Below, piece after piece: positions 53,064-62,426 of a stretch of 64,000 bases of DNA. The notes beneath the pieces were generated by a model. The model was not told where the DNA came from. It ran no database searches and saw only the letters and a list, made by a program, of their open reading frames with translations. The DNA is taken from the NCBI RefSeq assembly GCF_937920985.1, contig NZ_CALDXR010000027.1:6938-70937 (forward strand), given 5' to 3'. The number at the start of each line of letters is the position of its first letter. The stretch's first letter is position 1. A program made the position numbers and the translations under genes. This DNA comes from an uncultured Phascolarctobacterium sp. (GTDB lineage Bacteria > Bacillota > Negativicutes > Acidaminococcales > Acidaminococcaceae).

Positions 53064-53702
53064 ATGCAGCAGGCTGAAATGTTGCGCAATGAGGCTTTGG
53101 GCGTAACTTTGGTAAAAAAATTGAAGCTGCGTGGCTTTGATGCTTATTACTGTGCTGATAAGCAGGCAGCGCTTAAGCAGGCTTTGGCGCTGATTCCGCA
53201 GGAGGATGTTGTTTCCTGGGGCGGTTCTGTAACGATTGATGAAATAGGCCTTTTGGACGCAGTTAAAGAGCGCAATAAGGTTATCGACAGAGTTGTAGCA
53301 GCAACTCCGGAAGAAAAAACAGAATTGATGCGTCAGGCGCTTTTATGTGATACATATTTAATGAGCAGCAATGCCATCAGCAGTGATGGTCAGCTGGTAA
53401 ATATCGATGGTAACGGCAACCGTTGCGCCGCTTTGATTTTCGGACCGAAGCAGGTGCTGGTTATTGCCGGTCTGAATAAAGTTACAGGCTCCTTGGAGGC
53501 TGCTATGGACAGAGCGCGCAATGTGGCTGCGCCGATAAATGCCAAAAGGTTTGCCGGTCTGCAAACACCTTGTTATAAAGCCGGCCTTTGCGGTGATTGC
53601 CTTTCAGCGGACTGCATCTGCTCGCAGATTGTTATTACACGCACAAGCCGCAGCAAGGGACGCATTAAAGTCATTTTAGTCGGTGAAAGCTTAGGGTTCT
53701 GA
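53064..53702 (+). CDS. LUD-domain (lactate-utilisation-type) protein
   Basis: 212 residues. LUD domain of the YkgG/LutC type: [19 protein letters not shown], then [21 protein letters not shown] Cys-rich end [20 protein letters not shown] is typical of the stand-alone DUF1121 group. Family members support lactate or other 2-hydroxyacid oxidation in complex with Fe-S partners, but lutA/lutB are not present, so the role is open. AGGAGGAG precedes the ATG. Confidence 0.9.
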   Translation: MQQAEMLRNEALGVTLVKKLKLRGFDAYYCADKQAALKQALALIPQEDVVSWGGSVTIDEIGLLDAVKERNKVIDRVVAATPEEKTELMRQALLCDTYLMSSNAISSDGQLVNIDGNGNRCAALIFGPKQVLVIAGLNKVTGSLEAAMDRARNVAAPINAKRFAGLQTPCYKAGLCGDCLSADCICSQIVITRTSRSKGRIKVILVGESLGF

Positions 53703-53767
53703 TTTTAGGGGAGTTGTTTAGCGTAGGTGTTAGCAGCTCCCTTTTGCATAAGAAAGCAGGTGAAAAA

Positions 53768-54991
53768 ATGGCTCGTACTATTATTCTGTTGTTGGATTCC
53801 TTTGGTATTGGTTACGCCCATGATGCTGATGCTTATGGCGACAAGGGCGCAGATACTTTAGGGCATATTTGTGATTGGCTGGCAAAAAATCCGCGCCGTG
53901 CAGGCGAAGCGCCGAAGCCGCTGCATTTACCGCATCTGGCTGAGCGCGGACTGCAGGCAGCTGCAGAGCTGAGCCGCGGCGAAGCACTGCCGGCAGGCTT
54001 GGGAGCAGAGCATACTATCGGTGCTTATACCTATGCGCAGGAGGTCAGCCGCGGTAAGGATACGCTGAGCGGACATTGGGAAATCAGCGGTGTGCCGGTT
54101 AAATTTGACTGGGGCTATTTTCCTGATGTGCCGAAATGCTTTCCGCAGGAGCTGGTAGACGCAATCATCAGCCAGGGCAATTTGCCTGGCGTGCTGGGCG
54201 AATGTCATGCCAGCGGTACCGAAATCATCAAGGAGATGGGCGAGGAGCATATAAAAAGCGGCAAGCCGATTATTTATACCTCCGCCGACAGTGTACTGCA
54301 GATAGCGGCGCACGAGGAAGCCTTTGGCCTGGAGCGCTTGTATGATTTGTGCAAGCTGGCCTTTAAGCTGGTGCAGCCGTATAATATTGCCCGGGTAATA
54401 GCGCGTCCGTTCGTTGGCACCTGTGCTGCGGATTTTACCCGCACAACCAACCGTCACGATTACGCAGTACCGGCACCGCAGCCGACGCTGCTTGATAAAA
54501 TGGTTGCAGCAGGCGGCAACGTCTACGCTGTAGGCAAGATTGCCGACATTTTTGCACATCGCGGCATTACGAAGCATTATGCGGCAGGCGGCCTTGATAA
54601 GCTGGTAGATGCAACGAAGCAGGCTGTGGCCGATGCTCCGGATAATACCATTGTCTTTACTAATTTTGTTGACTTTGATTCTTCTTACGGACATCGCCGT
54701 GATATTCAGGGCTATGGCGAGGCACTGGAATATTTCGATAGCAGGCTGCCGGAAATTACCTCTCTGCTGCGTCCTGACGATTTGCTGCTGATGACGGCGG
54801 ATCATGGAAATGACCCGAGCTGGAGCGGCACGGATCATACGCGCGAAAAAATCCCCGTACTTTTTTCGGGAGCAGGCATTGCCTGCAAGCAGCTTGCGCC
54901 TATGCAGACCTTTGCCGATATAGGACAGACGATTGCCGATTATATGAAAATAGAACCAACCCTTACCGGAACTAAAGCGGACTTGTTTTGA
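53768..54991 (+). CDS. deoB: Phosphopentomutase
   Basis: Interconverts (deoxy)ribose-1-phosphate and -5-phosphate. 407 residues from ATG 53768 (GCAGGTG upstream), the typical length. Alkaline-phosphatase-superfamily metal site: [14 protein letters not shown] near the start and [18 protein letters not shown] near the end. The product of udp (ribose-1-phosphate) is its substrate, and udp follows 14 nt later: a coherent nucleoside-salvage pair. Confidence 0.96.
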   Translation: MARTIILLLDSFGIGYAHDADAYGDKGADTLGHICDWLAKNPRRAGEAPKPLHLPHLAERGLQAAAELSRGEALPAGLGAEHTIGAYTYAQEVSRGKDTLSGHWEISGVPVKFDWGYFPDVPKCFPQELVDAIISQGNLPGVLGECHASGTEIIKEMGEEHIKSGKPIIYTSADSVLQIAAHEEAFGLERLYDLCKLAFKLVQPYNIARVIARPFVGTCAADFTRTTNRHDYAVPAPQPTLLDKMVAAGGNVYAVGKIADIFAHRGITKHYAAGGLDKLVDATKQAVADAPDNTIVFTNFVDFDSSYGHRRDIQGYGEALEYFDSRLPEITSLLRPDDLLLMTADHGNDPSWSGTDHTREKIPVLFSGAGIACKQLAPMQTFADIGQTIADYMKIEPTLTGTKADLF

Positions 54992-55005
54992 AAGAGGTGG
55001 ACAAT

Positions 55006-55806
55006 ATGAGCAAACATTACGCAGCACCTGAGGAGATTTTATACCATGTAGGTTTTTCGGCGGTGCAGCTGCAGGGCGCAACTGTTGCCGTGCTTCCCGG
55101 TGACCCCGGACGTGTGGAGCCTTTGGCTAAGGCCTTAGGCAGTGATGCAAGCTTTATTGCCAGCCATCGCGAATACACCAGCTGGCTGACTAAAATCAGC
55201 GATACTCCGGTACTTGTCTGCTCTACGGGTATGGGCGGTCCTTCCGTAGCAATTTGTCTGGAAGAGCTGGCGCGTATGGGCATCAAAAAGCTCATCCGCT
55301 TCGGTACGACGGGAACGATACAGGAAAAGGTTAATCTCGGTGATATTATTATTGATAAGGCTGCCGTTCGCCTTGACGGCACCTCGCAGCATTATGCGCC
55401 GTTGGAGTTTCCCGCCGTTGCCAGCTTTGATGTGACAACGGCACTGGTGGTGGCAGCCAAAAGTGCCGGTGCGCCCTATCACTTGGGCATTGCTGCCTCC
55501 AGCGACACCTTCTGGCCGGGGCAGGAGCGCTATGACAGCTTCACCGGCTATGTGCCGCGCCGCTTCCGCGGGACGATGCAGGAATGGCAGGCATTGGGAG
55601 TGCTGAATTATGAAATGGAAACCTCCGCTTTGTTCGTAACCTCGCAGGCTTTAGGCTTAGAGGCAGGCGCTGTCTGCGGCGTGGTAGTTAAGCGCACGCA
55701 GAGCGAAAGCGTGGCGCCGCCTGATGTTTATCAGCGTGCTTTTGGCTACATGGTGCAGGTGACACGCGGAGCTGTCGAGCTGCTGCTGGCGGAGGCAGCT
55801 GAGTAA
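55006..55806 (+). CDS. udp: Uridine phosphorylase
   Basis: 266 residues from ATG 55006, with AAAGAGGTGG upstream overlapping the deoB end. PNP/UDP family motifs VLPGDPGRVEPLAK, SHREYTSWL, STGMGGPSVAICLEELA, RLDGTSQHYAPLEFPAVA and NYEMETSALF follow E. coli Udp closely. Splits uridine into uracil and ribose-1-phosphate, feeding PyrR/uracil use and DeoB. The next gene starts 16 nt downstream. Confidence 0.95.
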   Translation: MSKHYAAPEEILYHVGFSAVQLQGATVAVLPGDPGRVEPLAKALGSDASFIASHREYTSWLTKISDTPVLVCSTGMGGPSVAICLEELARMGIKKLIRFGTTGTIQEKVNLGDIIIDKAAVRLDGTSQHYAPLEFPAVASFDVTTALVVAAKSAGAPYHLGIAASSDTFWPGQERYDSFTGYVPRRFRGTMQEWQALGVLNYEMETSALFVTSQALGLEAGAVCGVVVKRTQSESVAPPDVYQRAFGYMVQVTRGAVELLLAEAAE

Positions 55807-55822
55807 GAGGCAGGTGATTCTT

Positions 55823-56407
55823 ATGAAAAATATTAAATGGCTGCTGCATGTCTGCTTTTTGCTGATGTCTGTAGCTTTGCTTGCCACTTTTATGCCGCAG
55901 ACTGCGCGGGCAGATTTTGCGGAGCGTCCTGTGGGCTTTGTGGTAATCGACCAGGATGGCGGTGTGGATGGTGCTGTTTATAAAGAATGGCGTCAGATGG
56001 TCAAGTTGGCCTATCGCTTTCCTGATTATCAAATCATAGATGGCGGCGAGCCTCAGATGCTGGTGAGCAGGGCAGTGCGTGACGGCGTAAAGCTGGATGC
56101 ATCATCTTTAGCCGCTTTGGCGGAAAAAAGCAAAATGGATGTGCTGGTTGTTGCACGCATCTATGAAATGGATGAAAGCCTTGTCAGCGGCTGGGGATTC
56201 CGCTTTGATCACGATACCTATGTGCGTGTTGTAGCGGATGCAGACCTTTTTGTATATAAAAAGGATGGCAATAAGCTGCTGAAGAAACGCGTGCGTGAAA
56301 GCGGGCTGCGTGAAATGGGTAATTATGAAAAGCCGGCGGAAACAATAAAATGGCAGCTTTCTAAGCTGGTAAATACGATGGAAAATAAGCCGATTATCGG
56401 CAGTTAA
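55823..56407 (+). CDS. Exported protein of unknown function
   Basis: 194 residues from ATG 55823 (GGCAGGTGATT upstream). Signal peptide MKNIKWLLHVCFLLMSVALLATF... ending ARA-DF. The mature domain has RPVGFVVIDQDGGVDGAVYKEW and later MDVLVVARIYEMDESLVSG and LLKKRVRESGLREMG, a mixed alpha/beta pattern of a small periplasmic-like domain. Probably last gene of the deoB-udp unit; a link to nucleosides is not evident. Confidence 0.72.
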   Translation: MKNIKWLLHVCFLLMSVALLATFMPQTARADFAERPVGFVVIDQDGGVDGAVYKEWRQMVKLAYRFPDYQIIDGGEPQMLVSRAVRDGVKLDASSLAALAEKSKMDVLVVARIYEMDESLVSGWGFRFDHDTYVRVVADADLFVYKKDGNKLLKKRVRESGLREMGNYEKPAETIKWQLSKLVNTMENKPIIGS

Positions 56408-56523
56408 ACAGAAATTATGAAAAAACAGTTAGCTTGTTCACCTTAGTTTAAGGCGACAGGTTGTAAAATAATACTGTAGGCAGAAATTAATAGCTGCCTG
56501 ATGCGAAAAAATTGAGGTGAAAA

Positions 56524-57540
56524 ATGCATATTTTAGTCACAGGCGGAGCTGGTTACATCGGCTCGCATACTGTCATTGAACTGCTTAAAGCTGGTCACAG
56601 TGTTGTAGTAGTAGATAATCTTGTTAATTCCAGCAGGCTGGCACTGCAGCGTGTAGAAAAAATCACCGGTCAGCAAATCCCTTTTTATGAAACTGATATC
56701 AGGGATCGTGCCGGCCTGCAAAAAGTTTTTGATGAGCATAGCTTTGACTGCTGTATTCATTTCGCCGGTTTGAAAGCAGTGGGCGAATCGGTACAGAAGC
56801 CATTGGAGTATTATGAGAACAATATTTCCGGTACTCTGGTACTGCTGGACGTAATGCGTAAAGCAGGCTGTAAGAATATTATTTTCAGCTCTTCGGCTAC
56901 TGTTTACGGTAATCCTGCTGTAGTGCCTATTCCGGAAACCTGTCCTAAAGGGCAGTGCACTAATCCTTATGGCCAGACAAAGTCGATGCTGGAGCAAATA
57001 CTTTGTGATATGTATGTAGCTGATCAGGAGTGGAATGTGGTTCTGCTGCGTTACTTTAACCCTATCGGTGCGCATAGCTCCGGTCTGATTGGCGAAAATC
57101 CCAATGGCATTCCCAATAACCTGATGCCGTATATTACTCAGGTAGCTGTTGGCAAGCTGGAGCGTCTGCATGTTTTTGGTAATGATTATCCCACTCCTGA
57201 TGGTACTGGCGTGCGTGACTTTATTCATGTAGTGGATTTGGCTAAAGGTCATGTGAAAGCTTTGCAGGCAATAGATGACAAATGCGGCGTAGAGGTGTAT
57301 AATCTTGGTACAGGTATTGGCTATTCAGTGCTGGATTTAGTCAAAGCATTTGAAAAGGCTACTGGAATTAAGATACCTTATGTAATTGACCAACGTCGTG
57401 CAGGGGATATTGCCACCTGCTATTCAGATCCGTCAAAGGCGTGGGAAAAGCTTGGCTGGAAGGCAGAGCTGGGTATTGAGGACATGTGCCGCGATTCCTG
57501 GAACTGGCAGAAGAACAACCCTAATGGCTTTGAAGCATAA
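56524..57540 (+). CDS. galE: UDP-glucose 4-epimerase
   Basis: 338 residues. NAD-binding Rossmann motif [10 protein letters not shown] (residues 6-15), the SSSATVYG strand, and the YxxxK site [12 protein letters not shown]. Interconverts UDP-glucose and UDP-galactose for envelope glycans. Ribosome site TTGAGGTGA. glmS starts 41 nt after the stop, so the two likely form a sugar-nucleotide precursor operon. Confidence 0.96.
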   Translation: MHILVTGGAGYIGSHTVIELLKAGHSVVVVDNLVNSSRLALQRVEKITGQQIPFYETDIRDRAGLQKVFDEHSFDCCIHFAGLKAVGESVQKPLEYYENNISGTLVLLDVMRKAGCKNIIFSSSATVYGNPAVVPIPETCPKGQCTNPYGQTKSMLEQILCDMYVADQEWNVVLLRYFNPIGAHSSGLIGENPNGIPNNLMPYITQVAVGKLERLHVFGNDYPTPDGTGVRDFIHVVDLAKGHVKALQAIDDKCGVEVYNLGTGIGYSVLDLVKAFEKATGIKIPYVIDQRRAGDIATCYSDPSKAWEKLGWKAELGIEDMCRDSWNWQKNNPNGFEA

Positions 57541-57581
57541 GGCAAAAAGAAAAAAATAGTAGAAAAAGAGGAAAAGTATTT

Positions 57582-59420
57582 ATGTGTGGTATTGTTGGAT
57601 TTTGTGGAAATAAGCAGGCAGCACCTATTCTGTTAGATGGTCTGTCTAAGCTTGAATATCGTGGTTACGATTCTGCCGGCCTCGCAGTGCGCGATGGCAG
57701 TGCACAGGTGCAGATTGTTAAAGCTAAAGGTCGTCTGAAGGAGCTTTATGCCAAAACTAATGGCGGACAAAGCCTCATTGGTACCTGTGGTATCGGTCAT
57801 ACCAGATGGGCAACCCATGGCGAACCTTCCGAAACTAATGCGCATCCGCATGCCAGTGCTGATGGCAATGTAGTTGCCGTACACAACGGTATTATCGAAA
57901 ACTATCAGGAGCTGAAGGAAAAGCTGATGCACAATGGCTACACCTTCTATTCTCAGACTGATACCGAGGTTGCCGTTAAGCTGATTGACTACTACTATAA
58001 AAAATATGAGCATACTCCGACTGATGCTTTGAGCCATGCTATGATCCGTATGCGCGGCTCCTATGCTTTGGCAGTAATGTTCAAGGAATATCCCGGCGAA
58101 ATTTATGTTGCCCGTAAGGACAGCCCAATGATCATCGGCGTGCAGGACGGCGAATGCTATGTTGCCAGCGACGTTCCTGCTATTTTGAAATACACCCGCA
58201 AGGTATATTACATTGGCAATCTGGAAATGGCTCGTCTGGCTAACGGCGAGGTTACCTTCTACAACGTTGATGAAGAAGTAATCGAAAAACCGTTGACCGA
58301 AATCAAATGGGATGCCGAAGCTGCCGAAAAAGCAGGCTTTGAACATTTCATGATGAAGGAAATCCACGAGCAGCCCAAGGCAGTACGCGATACTCTGAAT
58401 TCCGTACTGGTTGACGGCAAGCTGGATATGAGCGCTGTCGGCCTCAGCGACGAGGATATCAAAAAGATTGACCAGATCTGCATAGTTGCCTGCGGCAGTG
58501 CTTACCATGTAGGTGTGGCAGCGCAATATGTAATTGAGGATCTGGCACAGATTCCGGTTCGTACCGAGCTGGCTTCCGAGTTCAGATACCGCAAGCCTCT
58601 GCTGAGCAAGAACGAGCTGGTTATCATTGTCAGCCAGTCCGGCGAAACCGCCGACAGCCTGGCAGCTCTGCGTCTGGCTAAAGAAAAGGGCATCAAAACT
58701 CTTGGCATCGTCAACGTAGTAGGCAGCTCCATTGCCCGCGAAGCTGATAATGTTTTCTATACTCTGGCAGGTCCGGAAATTGCCGTTGCAACTACTAAGG
58801 CTTACAGCACTCAGCTGATTGCTGCTTACTGCCTGGCAATTCAGTTTGCTATGGTTCGCGGTACTATTGATGAAGCTAAATATCTGGAACTGATTCAGGA
58901 AATGGCACAGCTGCCGGATAAAATCCAAAAGATTATTGAAGATAAGGAACGTATCCAATGGTTTGCAGCTAAACAGGTAAACGCTAAGGATATCTTCTTT
59001 ATCGGCCGTGGTCTGGATTACGCTGTTAGCCTTGAAGGCAGCCTGAAGATGAAGGAAATTTCCTACATCCACAGTGAGGCTTATGCTGCCGGCGAACTGA
59101 AGCACGGCACTATCAGCCTGATTGAGGACGGTACTCTTGTTATCGGCGTACTGACTCAAAGCGAGCTTTACGAAAAGACTGTCAGCAACATGGTAGAGTG
59201 CCGCAGCCGTGGCGCTTATCTGATGGGCCTGACTACCTATGGTAACTATAACATTGAGGATACCGCTGATTTCACAGTGTATATTCCTAAGACTGACGAG
59301 CATTTCATGACCAGCTTGGCAGTTATTCCGCTGCAGCTTATGGGTTATTATGTGAGTGTTTCTAAAGGATTAGACGTAGATAAACCTAGGAATTTGGCTA
59401 AGAGCGTTACCGTAGAATAA
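57582..59420 (+). CDS. glmS: Glutamine:fructose-6-phosphate aminotransferase (isomerizing)
   Basis: 612 residues. N-terminal glutamine amidotransferase class II with the Cys2 nucleophile (MCGIVGF), RGYDSAG and TRWATHGEP, then two SIS sugar-isomerase domains (CGSAYHVG, VSQSGETADS) and the conserved C-terminus ending PRNLAKSVTVE. Makes glucosamine-6-phosphate for peptidoglycan. Only 41 nt separate it from galE, so there is no room for a glmS ribozyme. Confidence 0.98.
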   Translation: MCGIVGFCGNKQAAPILLDGLSKLEYRGYDSAGLAVRDGSAQVQIVKAKGRLKELYAKTNGGQSLIGTCGIGHTRWATHGEPSETNAHPHASADGNVVAVHNGIIENYQELKEKLMHNGYTFYSQTDTEVAVKLIDYYYKKYEHTPTDALSHAMIRMRGSYALAVMFKEYPGEIYVARKDSPMIIGVQDGECYVASDVPAILKYTRKVYYIGNLEMARLANGEVTFYNVDEEVIEKPLTEIKWDAEAAEKAGFEHFMMKEIHEQPKAVRDTLNSVLVDGKLDMSAVGLSDEDIKKIDQICIVACGSAYHVGVAAQYVIEDLAQIPVRTELASEFRYRKPLLSKNELVIIVSQSGETADSLAALRLAKEKGIKTLGIVNVVGSSIAREADNVFYTLAGPEIAVATTKAYSTQLIAAYCLAIQFAMVRGTIDEAKYLELIQEMAQLPDKIQKIIEDKERIQWFAAKQVNAKDIFFIGRGLDYAVSLEGSLKMKEISYIHSEAYAAGELKHGTISLIEDGTLVIGVLTQSELYEKTVSNMVECRSRGAYLMGLTTYGNYNIEDTADFTVYIPKTDEHFMTSLAVIPLQLMGYYVSVSKGLDVDKPRNLAKSVTVE

Positions 59421-59523
59421 GAGTGGGGTGTAATGCATCATATGCATCGCAAACCCTCCTCCACGTACTAAAAGTACGCGTTCGTCGGCTTCGCATCGCC
59501 TCTGATACATTCTCCCCACTCTT
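59419..59523. repeat. Palindromic repeat downstream of glmS
   Basis: AAGAGTGGGG (59419-59428) and CCCCACTCTT (59514-59523) form a perfect 10-bp inverted repeat, starting within the glmS stop codon. CGTACT/AGTACG forms an inner hairpin. The TCGCCTCTGATAC.TTCTCCC portion (about 59496-59517) matches the end of the compound repeat at 20.6 kb. Confidence 0.85.
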
Positions 59524-59564
59524 GAGAGATAGAGGAATATAACGCCTAAAAATCGCAAACTATG

Positions 59565-59611
59565 CAAAAAAACCACAGCTTACATTTTATGTAGGCTGTG
59601 GTAATTTTTTT
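59565..59611. terminator. Bidirectional terminator between glmS and ilvA
   Basis: ACCACAGC/GCTGTGGT stem with inner TTACAT/ATGTAG pairing. Seven T's lie on each outer side when read from the respective strand. Confidence 0.92.
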
Positions 59612-59615
59612 GTTG

Positions 59616-60833
59616 TTAATGCTGTGCTGCAGTTTGGTCGCTGACCAGCTTGAAGCCTGCTGCCGTCAGCTTGTCTTCGATTTCTTTGATTTGTGCGGCA
59701 TCACGTGTTTCCAGCTCCAGCTTGAGGAAGCAGCCGGTGATGGCCATGTTGGCATCGCTGCGGTTGTGGTGTACGCCGACAACGTTGGCACCGCATTGAC
59801 TGATAATCTCGCTGACCTTGAGCAGCTGGCCCGGACGGTCCTCCAGCATGATAACAAGGTTGACTCTGCGGCCGCTGGTAACCTGACCGCGGGTGATAAC
59901 ACGCGAAAGAATATTAACGTCGATGTTACCGCCGGATACAACGCAGACTGTTTTCTTGCCCTTAATCGGCAGCTTATCGAACAGCGCTGCTGCTACCGGA
60001 GTTGCGCCTGCACCTTCGGCAATCAGCTTCTGCTTTTCAATCAGGGTTAAAATTGCAGTTGCGATTTCGTCCTCGCTGACGGTAACGATATCGTCAACAT
60101 ATTTGCTGATGAGCTCGTAGGTGTTTTCACCCGGCGTTTTTACAGCAATGCCGTCGGCGAATGTGCTGACGTGATCTAATGTTTCGTATTTATGGTCGTG
60201 GAAGGCTTTGAACATGCTGGCTGCACCTGCTGCCTGCACGCCGTAAACCTTAACCTCCGGACGCAGGCTTTTGATAGCGAAGGCTACGCCGCTGATAAGA
60301 CCGCCGCCGCCAATCGGTACGATTACTGCTTCTACATCCGGCAGCTGGTCTAAAATTTCCAGGCCGATGCTGCCCTGACCGGCAATGACAAGCTCATCAT
60401 CATATGGATGAATAAAGGTCATGCCTGTTTCCTCCTGCAGCTGTACGGCGCGGTCATGTGCTTCGTCGTAGGCACCGGGAACAAGCTCCACTTGTGCGCC
60501 GAGGCGCTTGGTATTTTCTACCTTCATAATCGGTGCGCCGTCCGGCATGCAGATGACGCTTTTGATGCCCATGCTGGTTGCAGCCAAGGCTACGCCCTGT
60601 GCGTGGTTGCCGGCGCTGCAGGCGATTACGCCTTTGCTTGCTTCTTCAGGTGTCAGCTGGCTGATTTTGTAGTAGGCACCGCGTACCTTGAAGCTGCCTG
60701 TTACCTGCAGGTTTTCTGTTTTCAGATACAAGTTGTTGCCTTCGCTTAAATGCGGAGCAGCTATTAAATCTGTTTTACGTGCTACGCTTTTAAGGATGAA
60801 GGCTGCGTGATAAATTTTGTCTAATGAGAGCAT
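59616..60833 (-). CDS. ilvA: Threonine ammonia-lyase with C-terminal ACT domain
   Basis: 405 residues. PLP enzyme converting threonine to 2-oxobutyrate. PLP lysine in TGSFKVRGAYY (about residues 48-58), the glycine loop VPIGGGGLISG, and SAGNHAQG. A single C-terminal ACT domain (LVIMLEDRPGQLLKVSEIIS...) marks the TdcB-like/short IlvA type. It may be biosynthetic (isoleucine) or catabolic (to propionate); no ilv genes are adjacent. Read from a near-consensus promoter with a dyad at the predicted start. Confidence 0.94.
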   Translation of the reverse strand: MLSLDKIYHAAFILKSVARKTDLIAAPHLSEGNNLYLKTENLQVTGSFKVRGAYYKISQLTPEEASKGVIACSAGNHAQGVALAATSMGIKSVICMPDGAPIMKVENTKRLGAQVELVPGAYDEAHDRAVQLQEETGMTFIHPYDDELVIAGQGSIGLEILDQLPDVEAVIVPIGGGGLISGVAFAIKSLRPEVKVYGVQAAGAASMFKAFHDHKYETLDHVSTFADGIAVKTPGENTYELISKYVDDIVTVSEDEIATAILTLIEKQKLIAEGAGATPVAAALFDKLPIKGKKTVCVVSGGNIDVNILSRVITRGQVTSGRRVNLVIMLEDRPGQLLKVSEIISQCGANVVGVHHNRSDANMAITGCFLKLELETRDAAQIKEIEDKLTAAGFKLVSDQTAAQH

Positions 60834-60872
60834 TTGGTTACCTTCTTTTCTTTCCCTTAATAAAAATACAAA

Positions 60873-60932
60873 AATAGACTGTGCAAAAGCTACAATCTAT
60901 TTTAGTATAAGCACTTTTAGTTTTTGCGTCAA
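60873..60932 (-). promoter_or_regulatory. ilvA promoter with a dyad at the transcription start
   Basis: On the minus strand TTGACG (complement of 60927-60932), 17-nt spacer, TATACT (complement of 60904-60909). Immediately downstream, 60873-60901 folds into a ~12-bp hairpin with one bulge (arms beginning AATAGATTGT and ending ACAGTCTATT), followed by TTTGTATTTTT. It could be an early attenuator, a 5' stabiliser or a DNA operator. Confidence 0.65.
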
Positions 60933-60935
60933 GGG

Positions 60936-62252
60936 TTAACTTTCTAAGTGCGTGTTTGCCAGCATCAGCTGCAGCTTGAAGCTTTGGTTGTCAAAGCTTA
61001 TATTATTGCTGCCTGCGTATTTTTCGCAAATCATCCTGATGTTTTCCAGTCCGGTGCCAGGTTCCTTGTAGTCGCGCTTGGCGGAATAAAACTGGTCATT
61101 ATAACGCACGATGTTACCGCTGAAGGAATTAACAACTTCTATCAACAGTGTAGAGGCTCTTTCTTTTATTTTGACATTAACATAGCAATTGCTGTGCTGT
61201 GTCTTACAGTCTTCGGTAACTGCGGTAAAAGCGTTTTCCAAAGCATTGCCTAAAATAATGGCCAGATCAATATCGTTGATTTTGATTTTGCTGAAGCTGA
61301 TATCTAAAGCAAAGGGGATGCCTTTTTCCTGTGCCTGCATTTGCCAGTAGCCGATAAGGCCGTCGATGGGTTCGTTGCCATAAAGCTTTACTGTTTGCAG
61401 CGTTTCGGTATATTTAAGGATAGCACGCAGATGCTGACCAAGCTTATCAAACTGTTTTTCTTCATAAAGCTGGTTGAGCATAACCGCGAGATGCTTTTGG
61501 TCATGGCGCAAGCGGCGTGATTTCTGCCAGGTTTCGATAACAAAATCGTAGTAAGGCTTTTCGTTACGACGCAGTTCTTCCAGTGAGCTGAGCTTGACAG
61601 ACATCATCTTGTTATCAATTTTTTCCTTCAGCAGATCCATCATCATGCAAACAAAGAAGAAGAGCGGCATGATGCACAGAAAGCGGGCAAAGAAAAGATT
61701 CCAGGTGCGTGGTTCGGAAAAATTGCGGATGAGTACCAGGGTAACGAAGTTAAAAGCTAAAATATAGTTGGAATAGTTGATAATCTTATTGTATTTAGTG
61801 CTGCGAAAGAGTTGCTTAAATTTTTTTACAGTAAAGTAGAACCAGGAAAAATAAGCTGATTGTGCCAGCAGGAGCACGAAGGTGGCGGTAGCATAGTAGT
61901 AGCCGGGAGTGGGCGAGAAGCGTTCGGCGAGCATAGCCAGTGTCTGCAGCACATTTTCAAAATTGCCTGAGAGCAGGATGCAAAAAAGCTGTTTACTTTT
62001 ATTACCTTTTACGATGGCGAAGTAGTAGAATATGTAGAGCAGGTAAACGCCATATAATGTCGGCAGCTTATCGAAATTGCGTCCGGTGAAGATGAAAATG
62101 CCCCATTCTATGAGAATAATAGCAAAAAAGCCGCATATTGCTGCTTTTTTTGATAAGCGCAGGTCTTCCAAAAAGGGATAGTAGCATAGATAAGAGCTGG
62201 GGGCAACGCGCAGGATAATATAGATAAGGATAATCAAATCTTGAATCTGCAT
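60936..62252 (-). CDS. Orphan GHKL-type sensor histidine kinase
   Basis: 438 residues from ATG 62252 (AAGGA ~10 nt upstream). Six or more hydrophobic segments in residues 1-210, then a dimerisation region with the phospho-acceptor in SRRLRHDQKHLAVML (about residue 255) and a GHKL ATPase with the N box LGNALENAFTAV and G box GTGLENIR. This is the AgrC/LytS-like layout used by peptide- or envelope-sensing kinases with LytTR regulators. No response regulator or peptide gene is in the window. Confidence 0.88.
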   Translation of the reverse strand: MQIQDLIILIYIILRVAPSSYLCYYPFLEDLRLSKKAAICGFFAIILIEWGIFIFTGRNFDKLPTLYGVYLLYIFYYFAIVKGNKSKQLFCILLSGNFENVLQTLAMLAERFSPTPGYYYATATFVLLLAQSAYFSWFYFTVKKFKQLFRSTKYNKIINYSNYILAFNFVTLVLIRNFSEPRTWNLFFARFLCIMPLFFFVCMMMDLLKEKIDNKMMSVKLSSLEELRRNEKPYYDFVIETWQKSRRLRHDQKHLAVMLNQLYEEKQFDKLGQHLRAILKYTETLQTVKLYGNEPIDGLIGYWQMQAQEKGIPFALDISFSKIKINDIDLAIILGNALENAFTAVTEDCKTQHSNCYVNVKIKERASTLLIEVVNSFSGNIVRYNDQFYSAKRDYKEPGTGLENIRMICEKYAGSNNISFDNQSFKLQLMLANTHLES

Positions 62253-62363
62253 ATAACATCATTCCTTAAAAATAATATAGAAAAAGCATCTTTAAGATAA
62301 TTATAGCAAATGTAAACTAAAATTAAAGCAAATTTTTTCTAACGGCAGAGATAAAATGGCGTG

Positions 62364-62393
62364 TTGAAATGCGAGGCTTTTCTGTTGTATAAT
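62364..62393 (+). promoter_or_regulatory. Promoter of prmA
   Basis: TTGAAA (62364-62369), 18-nt spacer, TATAAT (62388-62393), about 27 nt before the ribosome site. Confidence 0.78.
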
Positions 62394-62426
62394 AAAATGA
62401 ATATAAATTATAAAGGAGTGCAGAAA

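Noticed and set aside
57541..57581. Possible glmS ribozyme upstream of glmS
   Set aside because: Only 41 nt separate galE and glmS; the ribozyme needs well over 100 nt with a conserved core, which is absent.
57633..59303. A 556-codon open frame on the minus strand opposite glmS, and similar long antisense frames opposite ackA, fabF, galE and trpS
   Set aside because: They are codon-bias shadows: their products are rich in Cys/His/Asn/Gln, lack ribosome sites and lie fully within well-identified genes.
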